In this document: piece by piece, positions 1 to 22,200 of the stretch
Layout: each line of letters starts with the position of its first letter
Numbering within the stretch: the stretch's first letter is position 1
DNA from: Pelecanus crispus
Lineage: Eukaryota; Chordata; Aves; Pelecaniformes; Pelecanidae
DNA length: 64,000 nt
Direction of reading: 5' to 3'
Assembly: GCF_030463565.1 (NCBI RefSeq)
Contig: NC_134652.1
Span: 15,663,397-15,727,396, forward strand
Made by a program: the position numbers and the translations under genes
Notes under the pieces: generated by a model
The model's input: the letters and a program-made list of their open reading frames with translations, nothing else
Database searches by the model: none
What the model was told of the DNA's origin: nothing

Positions 1-3000
1 CCGCCGTTACCTGCCGAAGCGGGGCTCCTCCCGCCCCGCCCTGGCGACGAGCACCTGTGCTCATTGGCCGCTGGAGCCGTCCGTCAGGCGGGGCTGCACG
101 CCGGCTCTGCGGCCCCGCCTTGTCCCTCTTTGTGCCGGGGGGACAATGGGGCCGGTGGGCCCGGCCTCCCCGCAGGCTCTGGGGCTGTCTGCTTTCCTCT
201 GGTGGGCCCTGCTGGGGGTGGCACCCTGCGGCCAGCCCCCCGCACACGGCCAGCTCCCTGGCAGGCCCTGCGACACGGGGACGGCCACCCCCAGCGCCAG
301 CCGCCTCCTCCCAGCGCAGCCAGCCCGGTGGGCGCAGCCAGGGAGGCCCGCACCAAGGTGCCCCTTCCTATGGCGAAGCCCCCAGGAGGCAGAGCTCCCG
401 AAGGAGCTGCTCCCGGCACGGGTTGCATCAGCTTTAATTTGGCAGTGGGGTGTGGTGTCACAGATGGCTGCTCTAATACTTCTCATTAGCTCAAAGCAGA
501 CCTTCAGCCTGTGTGGGTAATAGCTCAGTTTGAGATGAATGAGAGTCATGCGCGTCTTGGTGAGATACTTCTGGGACCGTTCTGATTAGCCCCATCCATG
601 CTGGCCTCCCAAGAGAAAGGACTGTCCAGGAAGGGGTGGGAGGGCATGTCTTGGAGGGAGCCTCCTTCAGCGTAGTGAGGCACAAATTCACGCTCCTCCC
701 TTCAGACCTCTACTGCCAGTGATTCAGATTTTGTTGTTTCAGAGGGTCAGTGTTGTGCTCTCTTCTTTCTCCATCTTCTTAATTTCTGCTGAATCTTTTT
801 GCTATATGATGTGGACTTGCTAGCCTAGCACTTCTCAACCTATTGCTTTCTTTTTTTTAATTCCATAAGCTGAATGATTGTAGGTCTTCTCAGATCAAGC
901 TAATTACTCTTCTGACCCCTTCTTTGTTATTGATCCCAATTTCTTCTTTACAACTTGAGCTCTCTGATAAGTTTTGGTTTTGTTCCTTCCCCTGGAATCA
1001 CAGCAGAGAGACTTAGGTTAGATATTGAAGGAAAATATCTAATGGAAAAGGAGATTAAGCAGTAGAATTGACTATGTGGAGAAAAGCATGTTATCTTCTT
1101 TACTGGAGATATTAAAGAATAAGTTAGGTTGATTGTTCTTAGAAATGACTGTAGTAACACTGACCCTGCCATGGTGCCAAGTGATTAGTTAACCATTAAA
1201 GTTATTTCCAGGCACTCTGGTACTGTGAGGATGAGTTTGTTGCGCTATAGTCGTATAATAGCAGCCTATATCTAATTTCAGCCTGTCCTTTTGTTATTCA
1301 GTGCAATGATTGCTGCCCTTGCTTCAGACCTGAAGAAGGGCTCATGTGCCATGCCTCTGTTTCTTTTCTCATTTTATCAGCTGCTCTTATAAAAGCTAAT
1401 TCTTCTTCTTGCCTCTGATAAATGAGTTCCCTCCCTGTACAAGAAGTAGAATGAAGCAGTTGTTGTGACTTCTGCCTTTAACACTGGCAGGCTGTCAGCC
1501 AAGGAGCCTTGTGGTGACACTGCATTTTTGGTACTCTTCTGAGTTCAGGCAGGATGGGAAGTGGAGTTGCACAGAGCAGGTACTGCTGTTCCTGCTGCCT
1601 CATTGCTGCTGCTCCTCAGCTGCAGGCAGCTTTGCAAGGCTGAGCGTTATCCCATCATGTGCATGGGAGGGGAAAACAAGGTACTGAGCTGGTGAATAAG
1701 CCAGGCCCCCTCCAGTCTCAGCTCTGCTCTAGTGTCTCGTGGTGCTCCAGGTACATAGCTAAAAACAACAAGGAGGGGTTTTTTTTGTCTTACCGAACAG
1801 TATGCTCAGCTTCATGTTTTCAGCAGGGAGAGTTTTGTAATATACAGTGAGAGGTTGGAGCTGTACCTCAGCACAATCTTCATACTCTTCATTGTCTAAT
1901 AAGTAATTTTTAAGAGTTGTGTTCCCATCTTGCACTCTGTCCCGGTTTCAACTGGGATAGAGTTAATTTTCTTCCTAGTAGCTGCCATAGTGCTGTGTTT
2001 TGGATTTAGTATGAGAATAATGTTGATAACACAATGATGTTGTAGTTGTTGCTAACTAGTGCTTACACTAGTCAAGGACTTTTCAGCTTCTCATGCCCTG
2101 CCAGTGAGAAGCTGGGAAGGGGCACAGCCAGGACAGCTGACCCAAACTGGCCAAAGGGCTATTCCATACCATATGGCATCATGCTCAGTATAGAAGCTGG
2201 GGGGAATGGCCGGGGGGCAGCGATCGCTGCTTGGAAACTGGCTGGGCATCAGTTGGTGGGTGGTGAGCAATTGCATTGTGCGTTGCTTGTTTTGTATATT
2301 CTTTTATCATTATTATTATTATTTTCCCTTCCTTTTCTGCCCTATTAAACTGTCTTTATCTCAACACACGAATTTTACTTTTTTTCCCCCACTTCTTTTT
2401 TTTTCCTGATTCTCTCCTCCATCCCACTGGGGAAGAGGGGGAGCGAGCCAATGGCTGTGTGGTGTTTAGCTGCCTGCCGGGTTAAACCACAACGCAGTCC
2501 AATGAGCTCTCTCTGAAATAAATGGTCTGGGAGCCCTGATGAACGTAATGCACATGTAAATAGACAGCATGGTTCAGCTGTGGCCTAAGCAAGTGCAAAT
2601 TCCTTGACCTGCATAGAATTGTCTGTGTTTACATAAAAAAGGGTAAAATTTGGCTTTGTAGTCTAAGTGGTAGCATTTTAAACAGCTGAGCTGTCAGTAA
2701 GGGCTCTTGTGTCTTTGGGGTTTTCTTGATCTTATAAAATGTGTATCTAATAAAAAAGTTTTACAACAATATGAAACATGCACTCTTCATAAAAAGTGCT
2801 ACATGGCAGATTGACTCTCTTGGTGATTTCCATTTAAATTTGAGTCCTAAATGCATCAAGATGAATGAATCAGTAACTGACTAGCTACAGAGCTAGTGGA
2901 AGAGGCATGTTCAGTTACTTCAAGGTGCTCACGAGAATTTTCCATGAAATTATCTTCCTTGACCTTTACATTTGACATATAGTTTTTATTTCTTCTTTTA

Positions 3001-5432
3001 TTCTTTTGCTCAGATTAAAAAAAACCACAAAACAAACGAACAAAACAGAATGAAAGCCCAGCCAGGGTAGTTATTGGTGGAAGGATGTTAATTTTGAAAT
3101 TCTTTTAAGTTTTAATAAATCAGAGCTTGTAGCAGAAGGGAGGATGCAAATTTTTTGCTTGTTTGAAATACAGGTGAAAATATGGGTCTTTACTTTAAAC
3201 CTTCTGAATCAGCCAGGGTTATTTCAAAATTTGAGATTCCTATACAGTAAGAGGAAAAGGTTTAGACTGGTCTATAATAAATAGATTTACTTGGTGCACA
3301 CATCTTCAAAGAAGTAAAATGTTTTCAAGAAAAACTGAATAGGTTGGAAAGTGCTGTCAGGTCTTTGTAGTGCAGAGATAGCAAACAGCTGTGCTTGGTT
3401 TATTCACAGGCACGTGGAAGCACAACTGTGTTGAAGTCCCATCCTACTGGCATGTTCAGAACAGTCATTCATCGTTGACTCCAGCTAGGAGTTCTGAACT
3501 ACCGACACATTCTGTTAACTTTGAACTTCAATTCATGAATCTTAGAATGCATAACTTGCTGGGAATCTCACCAGGACACGCTGGGTAATTTTTGGCCTGG
3601 CATAAGGAAGTTTCAATCTCTGTGTTAAAATAGGAGCATCGTTGTTCTCCTGAAACCACTTCCCAGCAGCAGACTGTGCTGGCAGCAAGATCAGTCATTA
3701 TCTTGAATAAAATATTCAGTAAGCACAATATTCTGATGTGGTTATGGTACCACGTTTGTTTCAACTTCTTTGCTACAAGGCTTGACAAAGGATGGTATTA
3801 TTTCCCAGGTATAGAGTTGTTTATAAGATATGATAAGGAAATCAAAATAGTGGGGTTTTTTTTTTAATTCCTTGCTTGACTTTGAAGTGAATAGCCAGAA
3901 GAGAGTCTGTCTAAAGGGAAGTCTTTTCAACACTTCACAGGCCACTTTGTCACACCGGTACTACTGTTAGTGCAGACTCTGGGAGTCCCTCTTGCCCAGA
4001 AGCAGTAGTCCTGCCCAGGTGCAAGCTTGGGCGTGCTCCTTGAGCCAGCCTGGCTGCAGGCATTTGTCAGGAGATGAGGATTGGAGCCATCTATCTTTAT
4101 ATCTTTTATAACTAGCTAGGTCTGGTTTGCAGAGTGTTCCTGATGCTCATCTCTTGCAGATGCATCCGGGCAAATCTGACTCCGGTGGTTTTAAGGCAGG
4201 AGTGCCCTGGCCCTGGTGGCAGAGCACATGTGCTCTGTGCAAAGCCCAGCACCTCGGCTGAAACTGCTGATGAAAGTAGCTTGGGAATAAGGCGCTGGAC
4301 TGTGAACTGGAGAGGCTGGGGCCGCTCCACATTCCTTTCTGCTGAGCCTGCTCTGGCTGGTAACCTCTGGCACTGGAACGGGGCAGGCAGCTGGGATAGC
4401 AGCATCAGAAACTGTTGCAGGCAGAGCTGGTCTGGCAGAGCCCTGGGTAACTTCTTTGGCCTCAGCCTCCAAGTGAAAGCAGCGATGCTGACCCGTGCAG
4501 AGGTGGTGGGAAGGGGAAAGCAGTGGAAGAGCTGCATCGCTACTCATTTTAAAATGCTCTGGGGCAGCCAAAATGTCTTTTTGGCCTCATAAACAGAGCA
4601 GTCCTGCTGCAGGGCCCTTGAGAGTGAACAGGCACTTCATAGGTCACTGGTTTCGGTGCAAGCTCACATGCTTTGCTCCCAGTACGGGATAAAATGGAAC
4701 TGCTCCTCCTTCTGCAGAAGAGCTTGCTCGCCTGGTAGTCTGGGATTATCAGTGAAACAGCCTATCCGAGGAGATCCTATGAAAATCCACTCCTTAGCAA
4801 AACTTGGGTGTTCCTGCAAGCTGCTCATTGTTTCAAGATGTCATTCCCATGTGCAGGGGGAGGAAATGGAGGAGGGGAAGGAGTCAGCACAAATCCAAGT
4901 TGATGATGGGGCTTTCAGGATACCTCCAGATGATACCGACGGGGACGGGAGCTGTGGGGCCAGATGCCCACACTGACTCCCTGCCAGGGCCTCCCTGCAG
5001 CGGGCTTTACCCACTCTGTGTTTGCTGCTGTGCTGCTTTGAATATCGCAGAAGGCTTTTTGGATTTGTGCCTTTCTGGCTGCCATACCTAATCTCTTCTT
5101 CCTTGTCCCTTTCAAACAAGCCCTATCCTGTCAGCCACTCTTCCTGCCTCCAGCCCTTGCCCTCGCAGTCTGACTGGCACCTTTGTTCTTTCCGGACTCC
5201 AGTCTGGTTTAGTTTCCAGTGTCTTTTCTAACCAGATTTCTGTGACCTGCCTCTTTAGTGTTAACTAGTTTATCCACCACCTGATCTTCTTTTCCCTAGT
5301 CTCCACTCCAACCTGTTTCACACAGTCCTTTACTACTCCCTTCTCTGACTTTATCCACCCTCCCTCCATCCTCTCTAAATCTGCTGCTTCTGAGAGGCCT
5401 ACAGCTCACGTATTTATATGTTCCTCCCACAG
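1..5432 (+). other. ACTR1A: ACTR1A intron 1 (partial) with CpG-rich left edge
   Basis: The first 450 bases or so are GC- and CpG-rich, with an inverted CCAAT (ATTGG, 63-67). They look like the edge of the ACTR1A promoter island that in mammals is shared with divergent SUFU. The rest is AT-richer intronic sequence with one solo LTR (1938-2493) and pyrimidine-rich tracts. No start codon followed by the expected first 16 centractin residues is present. The intron ends at the exon 2 acceptor AG (5431-5432). Confidence 0.6.
1938..2493 (+). mobile_element. solo LTR of an avian endogenous retrovirus
   Basis: The element begins TGTCCCGGTTTCAACTGGG and ends in the GTTAAACCACAAC region, which is the layout of a very common avian LTR family. 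Inside are an ATTATT-rich tract (about 2306-2325) and a poly(A)-type ATTAAA (about 2343-2348) followed by a CTGTCTTTATCTCAAC segment. A possible 6-bp target duplication flanks it: GCACTC (1932-1937) and GCAGTC (2494-2499), one mismatch. No internal retroviral coding sequence lies next to it, so it is a recombined solo LTR in ACTR1A intron 1, in the sense orientation. Confidence 0.8.
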
Positions 5433-14816
<9,384 letters not shown>

Positions 14817-16985
14817 CCCTGGGACCTGTCCTCAGTCTCCTCCGAAGACTCACTTCAGTTCTAAACTCGCTTTTCTGAGTCCGAGTGTCTGAGAGCTGCC
14901 TGTGTGTGTGTGTGTGCGCCAGCATGCCCCGATGTCACTGAGCAAAGACAACAGCAGCAGGAGGGTTGTATTAGTACTACTAACTTCTTATTTTTTTTAT
15001 TTTTTTTTTTTTGTTGTTGTTTTTTAAATGGAAAGGAGAAAATACCAATCTGAACTTCTCCAGAATGGCCCATTCCTTTTTCATTTCAGTACCTTAATTT
15101 CTGTATTGCAATCACATTTGTCACTGTAAAACAAGCAAGCAAGCAAAAACAAAGGGAACAGCTTATAGAAACTGCCTAGCCAGCCACAGAAGGGAGCCGA
15201 CCACTGCAGACTGCTCACGCAGGCTTTAGTCAGCCCGACTGCAATGCCTGGATTGTCTGGAAACACGTAGCTGAGGCCCCATAGCTACTTTCTTCTTCAG
15301 CAGTGTCTTCACCATCAGTAGGTTTTTGAAGTTGTTTTTAATATATTTTTTTATTAAGAGAAAGCACATTCTCAACAGTTAAGCCCATTTGCCCGCACTG
15401 TTTTTGGTGCGTGAGTGTGTGTATGCGTGTGTAACTTCTTAGCCTGATGTGTGGGTCTGCACCACAGCTGGAGAAGTTGGTGATAGGACTTAGTTTGTAT
15501 TGCATGGAGTAGAACAAAGCAAATCTAATCAGCTCTCATTGTACTAGACAGTTATTCTCTCATATCTTGTTTTAAATACCTTTTCTCCTCTGGAAGCAAG
15601 TGCCCCAGAGTGGGGGTGAAGGCACTTGTGTGTTCCCCCTCAACCTGCAAAGATTTACAGTGCTGAGTTCTCATGTTCTTTCTCTGTAAGAGTCGAGGCT
15701 GTTTCCCTCCTTCCTGCCACGTCAGGGGCAAAGGGAGCATGTATTTGCAGCCAGGCATAACTCTTGTGTACTTTATCCATTCTGGGGCAAAATAATAATT
15801 GGAAAGGTGCATTGTAATGTAAGAATTGTTTTATTTATTGAAATGTCTGAGGCTATCTCAAATACTGACCACAGCACCTGGGAATTATGCTTTGGGTCTT
15901 CTTTGAACACCTATTACCCAGCTGTCCATTGTTCGATGTTAACACTGTTCACAGCACACGCGCTTAGCAGAATAGCCGGCCAGCCCTGCACCGCCACCCA
16001 GTAACTGCTCTTTAGGGAGCCTCGCTCTTCTCTATGAATACACTAAATGAAAGGCGGATAAACAGTACCGGGACGTTGGCGTCAGCAGCAGGTTTGCGAG
16101 CAGGAAGCTGTGGCGAGGGCTGTGTTCCGCTGTGCCGCGTATGCCTTCCTGCTCACCTGGTGGCTGCTTTGCTTCTGCTGCTGTTCCAGCGATGGGCAGG
16201 CCTGCGGCCCTGCTTGCCTTGGGTTGTGCCACTGTTTCCCTTTTAGGTTTTTTATGGGTTATTTGGTGCTCTTTTTTTTTTTTTTTTTTTTTTTTCCCCA
16301 TGTGGATTTTCTGTACTACCTGGCAGTAGCAGTGGAGCTGGAGTTGCTTGGTGGCAGTTCCTCCCTGTTCCCCTCCTTTCTGTTCATTGCCACACATCAC
16401 CTTGGGGTCACCCTCCAGCGCAGAGGTGGGGTGAGAGCTGGAGGGCTGCCGCAGAGGCCTTGCCCCAGCTGAGAAGGGTGTACGCAGCAGCGTGCTGCCC
16501 TTGCAGGAACACGGTCTCGGGGCTCACCGCCAGGCTCGGAGGGCTGTAGGCAGGCAGCTGTGGTGGCCTTGTCCCAGCTGAGGCCAGGTTGCTTGTTTCA
16601 CCCACCCCCATCAGAGAAGATTTGTGGTTTTTAAGCAAGAACCTGTCAGGTAGAAAAGAGCCATAAATGCTCAGCCTTCTGCTGGAAAATCAGTTGGGTT
16701 CTTGCTGGTTTGCTGCAGCGTGCAGAGGGGAAGCAGCAAACCCCTCGGTTCGGTTTCCACATGCCCCAGGCAGTGCCAGTGATCGCTTCCTCCCTCCCAG
16801 CCCCTCTGCTGGCCTTGCAGAAGCAGCAGCACTCCATTTTGTAACCTGCAGTGACCGGACAAAAAGGTGCCGTCTCCAAACTAGCATTTGTTTGCTCTGC
16901 CTGACTGTTCCCTTGCACACTGTCCGAACCATGTTGCCTGGCAGTGCCCAGCATACTTAAATAAAGTCATTCATATACAACCCTC
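14817..16985 (+). other. ACTR1A: ACTR1A 3' untranslated region
   Basis: This non-coding stretch of about 2.2 kb follows the ACTR1A stop codon directly. It holds a TG dinucleotide run (14901-14916), T-rich tracts near 14990-15025 and a run of 24 T at 16272-16295. It ends just after a canonical AATAAA at 16960-16965. I saw no intron or further coding signal. The exact cleavage point is inferred to lie about 15-20 bases after the signal. Confidence 0.7.
16960..16965 (+). terminator. ACTR1A: AATAAA polyadenylation signal of ACTR1A
   Basis: This is a canonical hexamer 2.1 kb after the stop codon and the best candidate for the end of the ACTR1A transcript. An earlier alternative site cannot be excluded. 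Confidence 0.65.
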
Positions 16986-17674
16986 AAGCCTCCTGGCCTC
17001 ATCTTCCCACATTTGCAATTTTAAGGAGGAAATTGTGTTCTTCTCTTGCCTGTGCAGAATTGTTGCTGGCCAATCTCTGCAAGGAGACACCATGTCTGGT
17101 CCAGGATTGCCTTCCCAGTCTGGCTTTTAAGCTGAGGGAGGGGAGTCCTGGGCCGCAGCGGCGCTGCCCAAAGCTGCTCTCTTCCTTGGCAGCTGTTATC
17201 CCCCAGACCTCAGTTTCTCACTGCGGACAGGTCAAGGGCTGGTGCAGGCAGCGAGGGCAGCCCTGGCTGAGCAAGGGTGGTGGGAGCTCTCCCCGCATTG
17301 TGAGAAGAGCTGGTGCAGAGAACCAACACGGCAAGCTTTGCTCCCAGGGCAGGCCAGGGGGCCTGGGAAGGTGGCACAGTGCCCAGGCCAGCAGCTGTCC
17401 CCAGCCCTGTCCCCAGCAGCAGCTGGTGAAGGAATAGGACAGTCCAGTCCCTAGGGCCTTCCAAAGCAGCACGGGCAAGCGACTTGCCTCCTCACGAAAG
17501 GCAGGCGATACACCAGCCTGCTGATCCTCTCCGCCCCAGCACAAACAGGCCCAGGGCCCAGCACAGTTTTGCTGGAGGGGAAGTGTCCCATTTCCTTCAT
17601 ACAACCACAGTTGCGGCCTGCAGCACTGCACAAACCCAGCCAGGCTAGATCTACCTGCTAGAAATATCACCAAG
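16986..17674. other. intergenic gap between convergent ACTR1A and MFSD13A
   Basis: About 0.7 kb lies between the two inferred transcript ends. It is GC-moderate and has no recognised gene or repeat. Reading frames here (for example 17033-17437) have no recognisable content. Confidence 0.5.
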
Positions 17675-17693
17675 AAGTATAGAAAAGATCATC

Positions 17694-17699
17694 TTTAAT
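17694..17699 (-). terminator. MFSD13A: candidate ATTAAA polyadenylation signal of MFSD13A
   Basis: Reading from the MFSD13A stop codon (19275) on the minus strand, I saw no AATAAA. The first clear variant is ATTAAA here, within an AT-rich patch. This would give a 3' UTR of about 1.6 kb and leave some 700 bases to the ACTR1A signal. It is an inference from the motif alone. Confidence 0.4.
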
Positions 17700-19274
17700 T
17701 TATGAAATGAAGAATCATTCTCAAACTTGGTTAGAAGTTGCACAAATAACTTATGATTGAACCATCAAGAGCTACAGAAGCCTCGCGGCAGGAACGTCTT
17801 GGTCCAAGACAGAAGGCAGCCGTGTCCTGAGGCAAGATGGCAGGCTGGTGGGCTGAGATCCCAGAGGGAACCTGGCACTACACAAAGAACAGCGCATCCC
17901 TAAGCACGCAACAGCTTTCAAATGCTGCCTGCACGCCCTCCCCTCCTGCAGGCATGCACAGTGCAGAGCTCTGCTTTGGCACATCTCTTCTGCCTGCCCC
18001 CAAACACGCTGCACGGATTGAGGAGGCGCTCCCTCACCTCGGGGATCCCTTTGGTGACTACCTGCCCCATCTGCTCCCAGCCAGAACCAGGGAGACCAAA
18101 CCCCCGGCTCTCCTCCTTGGGTCCATGGCTCGGCAGCCAGATGAGATGATCAAACTCTGGGGCACCATTTCAAGGGGAGAGGAGCTGAGGTGTCTGTCTC
18201 TCCCCAGAAGTAAAAATCTCAACCCTGTGACTGCCCAGCATTGTGTCAGACAGGCTCCGACAAGGAATCGAAGGCACAAAAGCAAGACCTGGCATCTCAT
18301 CCAGGCTGTGCTCTCCCCCTGCAAGAGAGGAAGGCGCCAGGCTGCCTCACTGGGTCACCCGGGAGGGCCCCGGGGAGGGAGGCACTTCCATCCATGGGTT
18401 TGGGGCTGGTTCCCCAATCTCCGGCCACAGCCCCAGGCAGCACAGGAGAGAGGGGGCTCACAGCACAGCTGTGTGACAGCACTGACGGGAAGGGGCTGTG
18501 GGGGGGAGAGGAGGGACAAACACAGGCAGCGGGATGCCAGATGAGATGTTCCAGCTTGAGGCTCTGAGCCCAGTTCAAGCACAGTGCCTTTCCCAGCCCA
18601 GCGACAACTCCCTCTGCAAGGCCACGAAAGAGGGAGCCTCAGCATAAAACAAGCACAGCCAGCAGACCCTGGCCATGCAGGATATTGTCCTGGGAACAAG
18701 AAATGCCTAAGAGGGGATTTGGTCCAAGAACCACATCACTGTATGTGGGAGGGGTTGTACCAGCTACTGGGAAAGGCCTTCAGGGTCCTCCCATCCCTGC
18801 TCCTGCTGTCCTGCAAGCACCCCCTCGGTCACTTGGTCCCTCAGGAGCCTCCCACTCCACTCCCCAAAGCTGTAGGGCTCTAGCAAGGAAGGACTCCCTG
18901 TGCCATCCCCTCCTGCTCAGCCAGAGAGGCTGCGGTTCCCCAGGGCCATGCCCAGGGCACCGGGGACGTGCCTGTCTCTAGCACACACTGCAACCCAGCA
19001 CCTCCCTGCTGGGATGAGAAGCCCTCTGCTCCCTGGGACAGGCTAGGATAAAATGTTCTTGCTCCTGTGGCCAAGTGATCTATCCCAGGCCCCTTCACAT
19101 GCTGAACTTCTCTGCCTTCCCCAGCGACCACCTCCTGGAATGAGTAAACATTGGCATTACAGCATTTCACAGTTGAACTGTAAACATCGGGGTTTCTCAG
19201 CCCGCAATCCCTGCATTTAGCCTGCCGCCCTGCACCAGCCTGGAACCAGCGACACGCCGGGGGCTCAGGCACCC

Positions 19275-22200
19275 CTAGATCGTTTTGACCTCTGGTGCTC
19301 GGCCTTGCGTCAGGCTTTGGCGCTGAGCTTTCACCATCTGCAGACGCTTCCCGTGCAAGCTGAACTGAGACCAGCTGAGGAGCTGCAGCAGTGCACATGT
19401 GATGGGTACGAAGACAAGGAGGTAAAAGCAGCCCTGGCGAAGAGTTGGTTCCAAGGCAGACTCCAGCTTTGGCTGGGCGCTCACCACGTTGCTCAAGGGG
19501 TTGCGCTGGAAGATGTCATAGCCTGGTGTCAGAGAAGAGTTTGTGAGATTAGGGACAGTGGGGATGGACCCTTGCCCATTCTCTCTGAGTGACTGGCCTT
19601 GGAGATGCAGAGACCAGGCATAGCTTAGCAACTGGAAGAGCCCTCTGCACCCACCCAGGGCACAGGGCATGGTGGAGGACACTGAACTCACAGGTCTGCC
19701 GGCTCCTACCCGGCTGCTTTCCCCAGGAACATCCTTACCTGTGTATGCGCAGAGCAGCCAGGTGCCGATCAGAGGGGCAAAGGTCTGGCCCGGCTTGGTG
19801 ACCAGAGCCACCATCCCAAAGAGCAGCGCTGAGGCTGCCTGCTTCCTACGGTTCAGGACTAGATCCTCATCCACCAAGTCGGTGACCACCAGGTTGAGCA
19901 ACTTACAGGTCCCTTCTGTGAACACCCGGTTGCTGCAGAACAACAGGCAAAGCACTGAATAGGGGCACCACAAAACAATGAGAGTAGGTGAGAGATCAGA
20001 CAAAATGGAGAGAGGGATGAGAGACGTTCCCCAAGATTTAAAATAAGAATTTCAGAAGGCTACAGGAGGGGAACACTGCTAACAATAAGCCTTGTGTACC
20101 CTGCAGCGATGCCTTGGATCAGTCCTGACCTGCCACACAGACAGGCCTGGGGACAGGACACGCTGGGCCGGTGGCAAACAGGAGCTGCAGCACATGCCGA
20201 GGGCTATGGCTGCAGAGGAGAGGAGCTCAGCTCAGCAGCTGGGAGAAGCTGCTGCAGGCTGCCGCCAGCCCTGCTGGGTCTGTCCTCCTGAACATCACTG
20301 CCTCCCTCATTCTGCTGCAGGCACAGCCAGTGGGCGCTGCAGTGACCCATCCCAAGCTCGGCTGTGCTCAGAGCTGGGAGCCACATGGCTTCTGTGCAAC
20401 CCTGGCTACTGCTCCCCGCCTCCCGCTCCTCTCTGTAAGACAGAGACAAGTCATTTCCCCTCCCAGGTAGCAGAGAGCAGAGGAAGCAAGTGCTGCCTGC
20501 CTACCTGGCAATGAAGATGCAGAGCAGGTACACCTGATCAGGTCCTGCCAGGAGCATGACAACGCTGAGAGCCAGCTTCAGGAAGAAGAGTCCTCGCACC
20601 ACAGCATAAACCCCATAGCGGCGGCAGAGGGACAGGAAGTAGAGGTTGTTGAGATGGGGGGCAATGTAGGAAACACCTGAGCAGAGACAGAGGCACAAAT
20701 AGGTTGTGGGAGTTTCAGTATCCTCCACGCCCCCAGAACCGATACTGATTGAGGGAACAATCTGGCTATCGCCAGCAGTGCTGTAGGACACACAGCACAG
20801 AATAGCCCCCACATGCACACAGAAGGCTGCAGCACGTTTACTCAGTGGCTCTGTGGCACAGCACACACTCTTCCTACAGAGGGAGGCCTTCTTCCATCAA
20901 CCTCACGGGCAGGAAGGAAGAAAAGACTTGCCCAGTGTCACGCAGGGGCTGGGACTCAGCCCTGGAGCAGAGACGAGAGGGACAGGACAGCGTGACCAGA
21001 CCTGGCTCACACAGAACCCTCCCAGGGTAACGCTAGGACCAGTGCCCACAGATCTGTGGCAGCCTGGAAATGGTCCATACACCGCAGAGAGAAAGGGATT
21101 AAATTCAGGGCTGTGCTCCCTGCTGGGGACACTGTCTGCAGCCACTAACGCTCAGAACAATACCTCCATGGTGTCTAGGCCCAAGTCCAGCACATTGGAC
21201 TCGTCACCAGTAGAAAAGCTCCAAGTTACTTCTCTTGTGCCCAGGAAGGATGACTTGGAGGTCCCAGGGAAACATGTGGGGTTGAGCATGTGTGAATCTT
21301 ACAGCCCAGAGAGAGACCAGCATGTGAGCACGCCTCTCCCCAGATGGAGTTTGGGAAGAGCGAATCAAGACTTGGGCCGTGTCCTAAAACAGCTGCTCCC
21401 TCCAGTCCCACCTGAGACTCACCGAGCAGGAAGGATCCAGTAGAGACAGAGATCTGGTCTGACAGCAGGTGCTCCAGGAACAGAGGGAAGAAGTTGCTGT
21501 TAAAGTGGCAGTGAAAAACCTGTGAAGGCAGCATGCAGACGAGCCGGTCAGCAGGAACAGCAGTAAAAGAGAACAGAAAGAGCTAACAGCCCTCTGGGCT
21601 CTGTTATCCTAGGAGCCCTGTGCCAAGGGACCACGCAGGGTGGGCCTGGAGTACTTCAGCAGAGCAAGAGCTTGGCTGTGGAGTTTACGACACTGTATGC
21701 CGAGACTGCAAAGCTGCAACACTGCCAGCCGTGCCCACTGCACGCCTGGGGTCAGCACCACTTCCCCGCCGCCGAGGCATTGCTCGCAGGGCACCTGCTC
21801 AGCACGCAGCACTGCTGGGGCAGGCAGGGTGAGGCAGCGACCGCAGTGATCACAAAGGTTTGGGGGAGACGGTGGCATGGCAGGAGGCAGCTGTCAGGAG
21901 CGCAAGGATAAGGTGGCAGCGAGGCTCAAACACAAAGATGCAGAGCAGCATCTAGAGCCTGCTTGAGGGGAACTGAGGGATCCCCAGGGAGACAGGACTG
22001 CAGCACACAAGGAAAGCTGGGCAGGCTGCTGGCATTTGGTAGTAGTCACTGAAGAGGATGAAGAACAGAAATGGCAAAAGCCTGCTGGGAGGTGGATCCA
22101 GCTGGACAGTGAGAACAGTGATGTGAGCCTCAGGAAAGCAGGAGGAGAAGGAGACTGCTGGCAGCCATGCCAGCAACCTGCACTCCTGAACTCATCCCCA

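Noticed and set aside
146..520. Frame beginning MGPVGPASPQALGLSAFLWW, resembling a signal peptide
   Set aside because: It lies in the CpG-rich edge of ACTR1A intron 1. The hydrophobic start is followed by low-complexity Pro/Ala/Arg sequence with no family resemblance.
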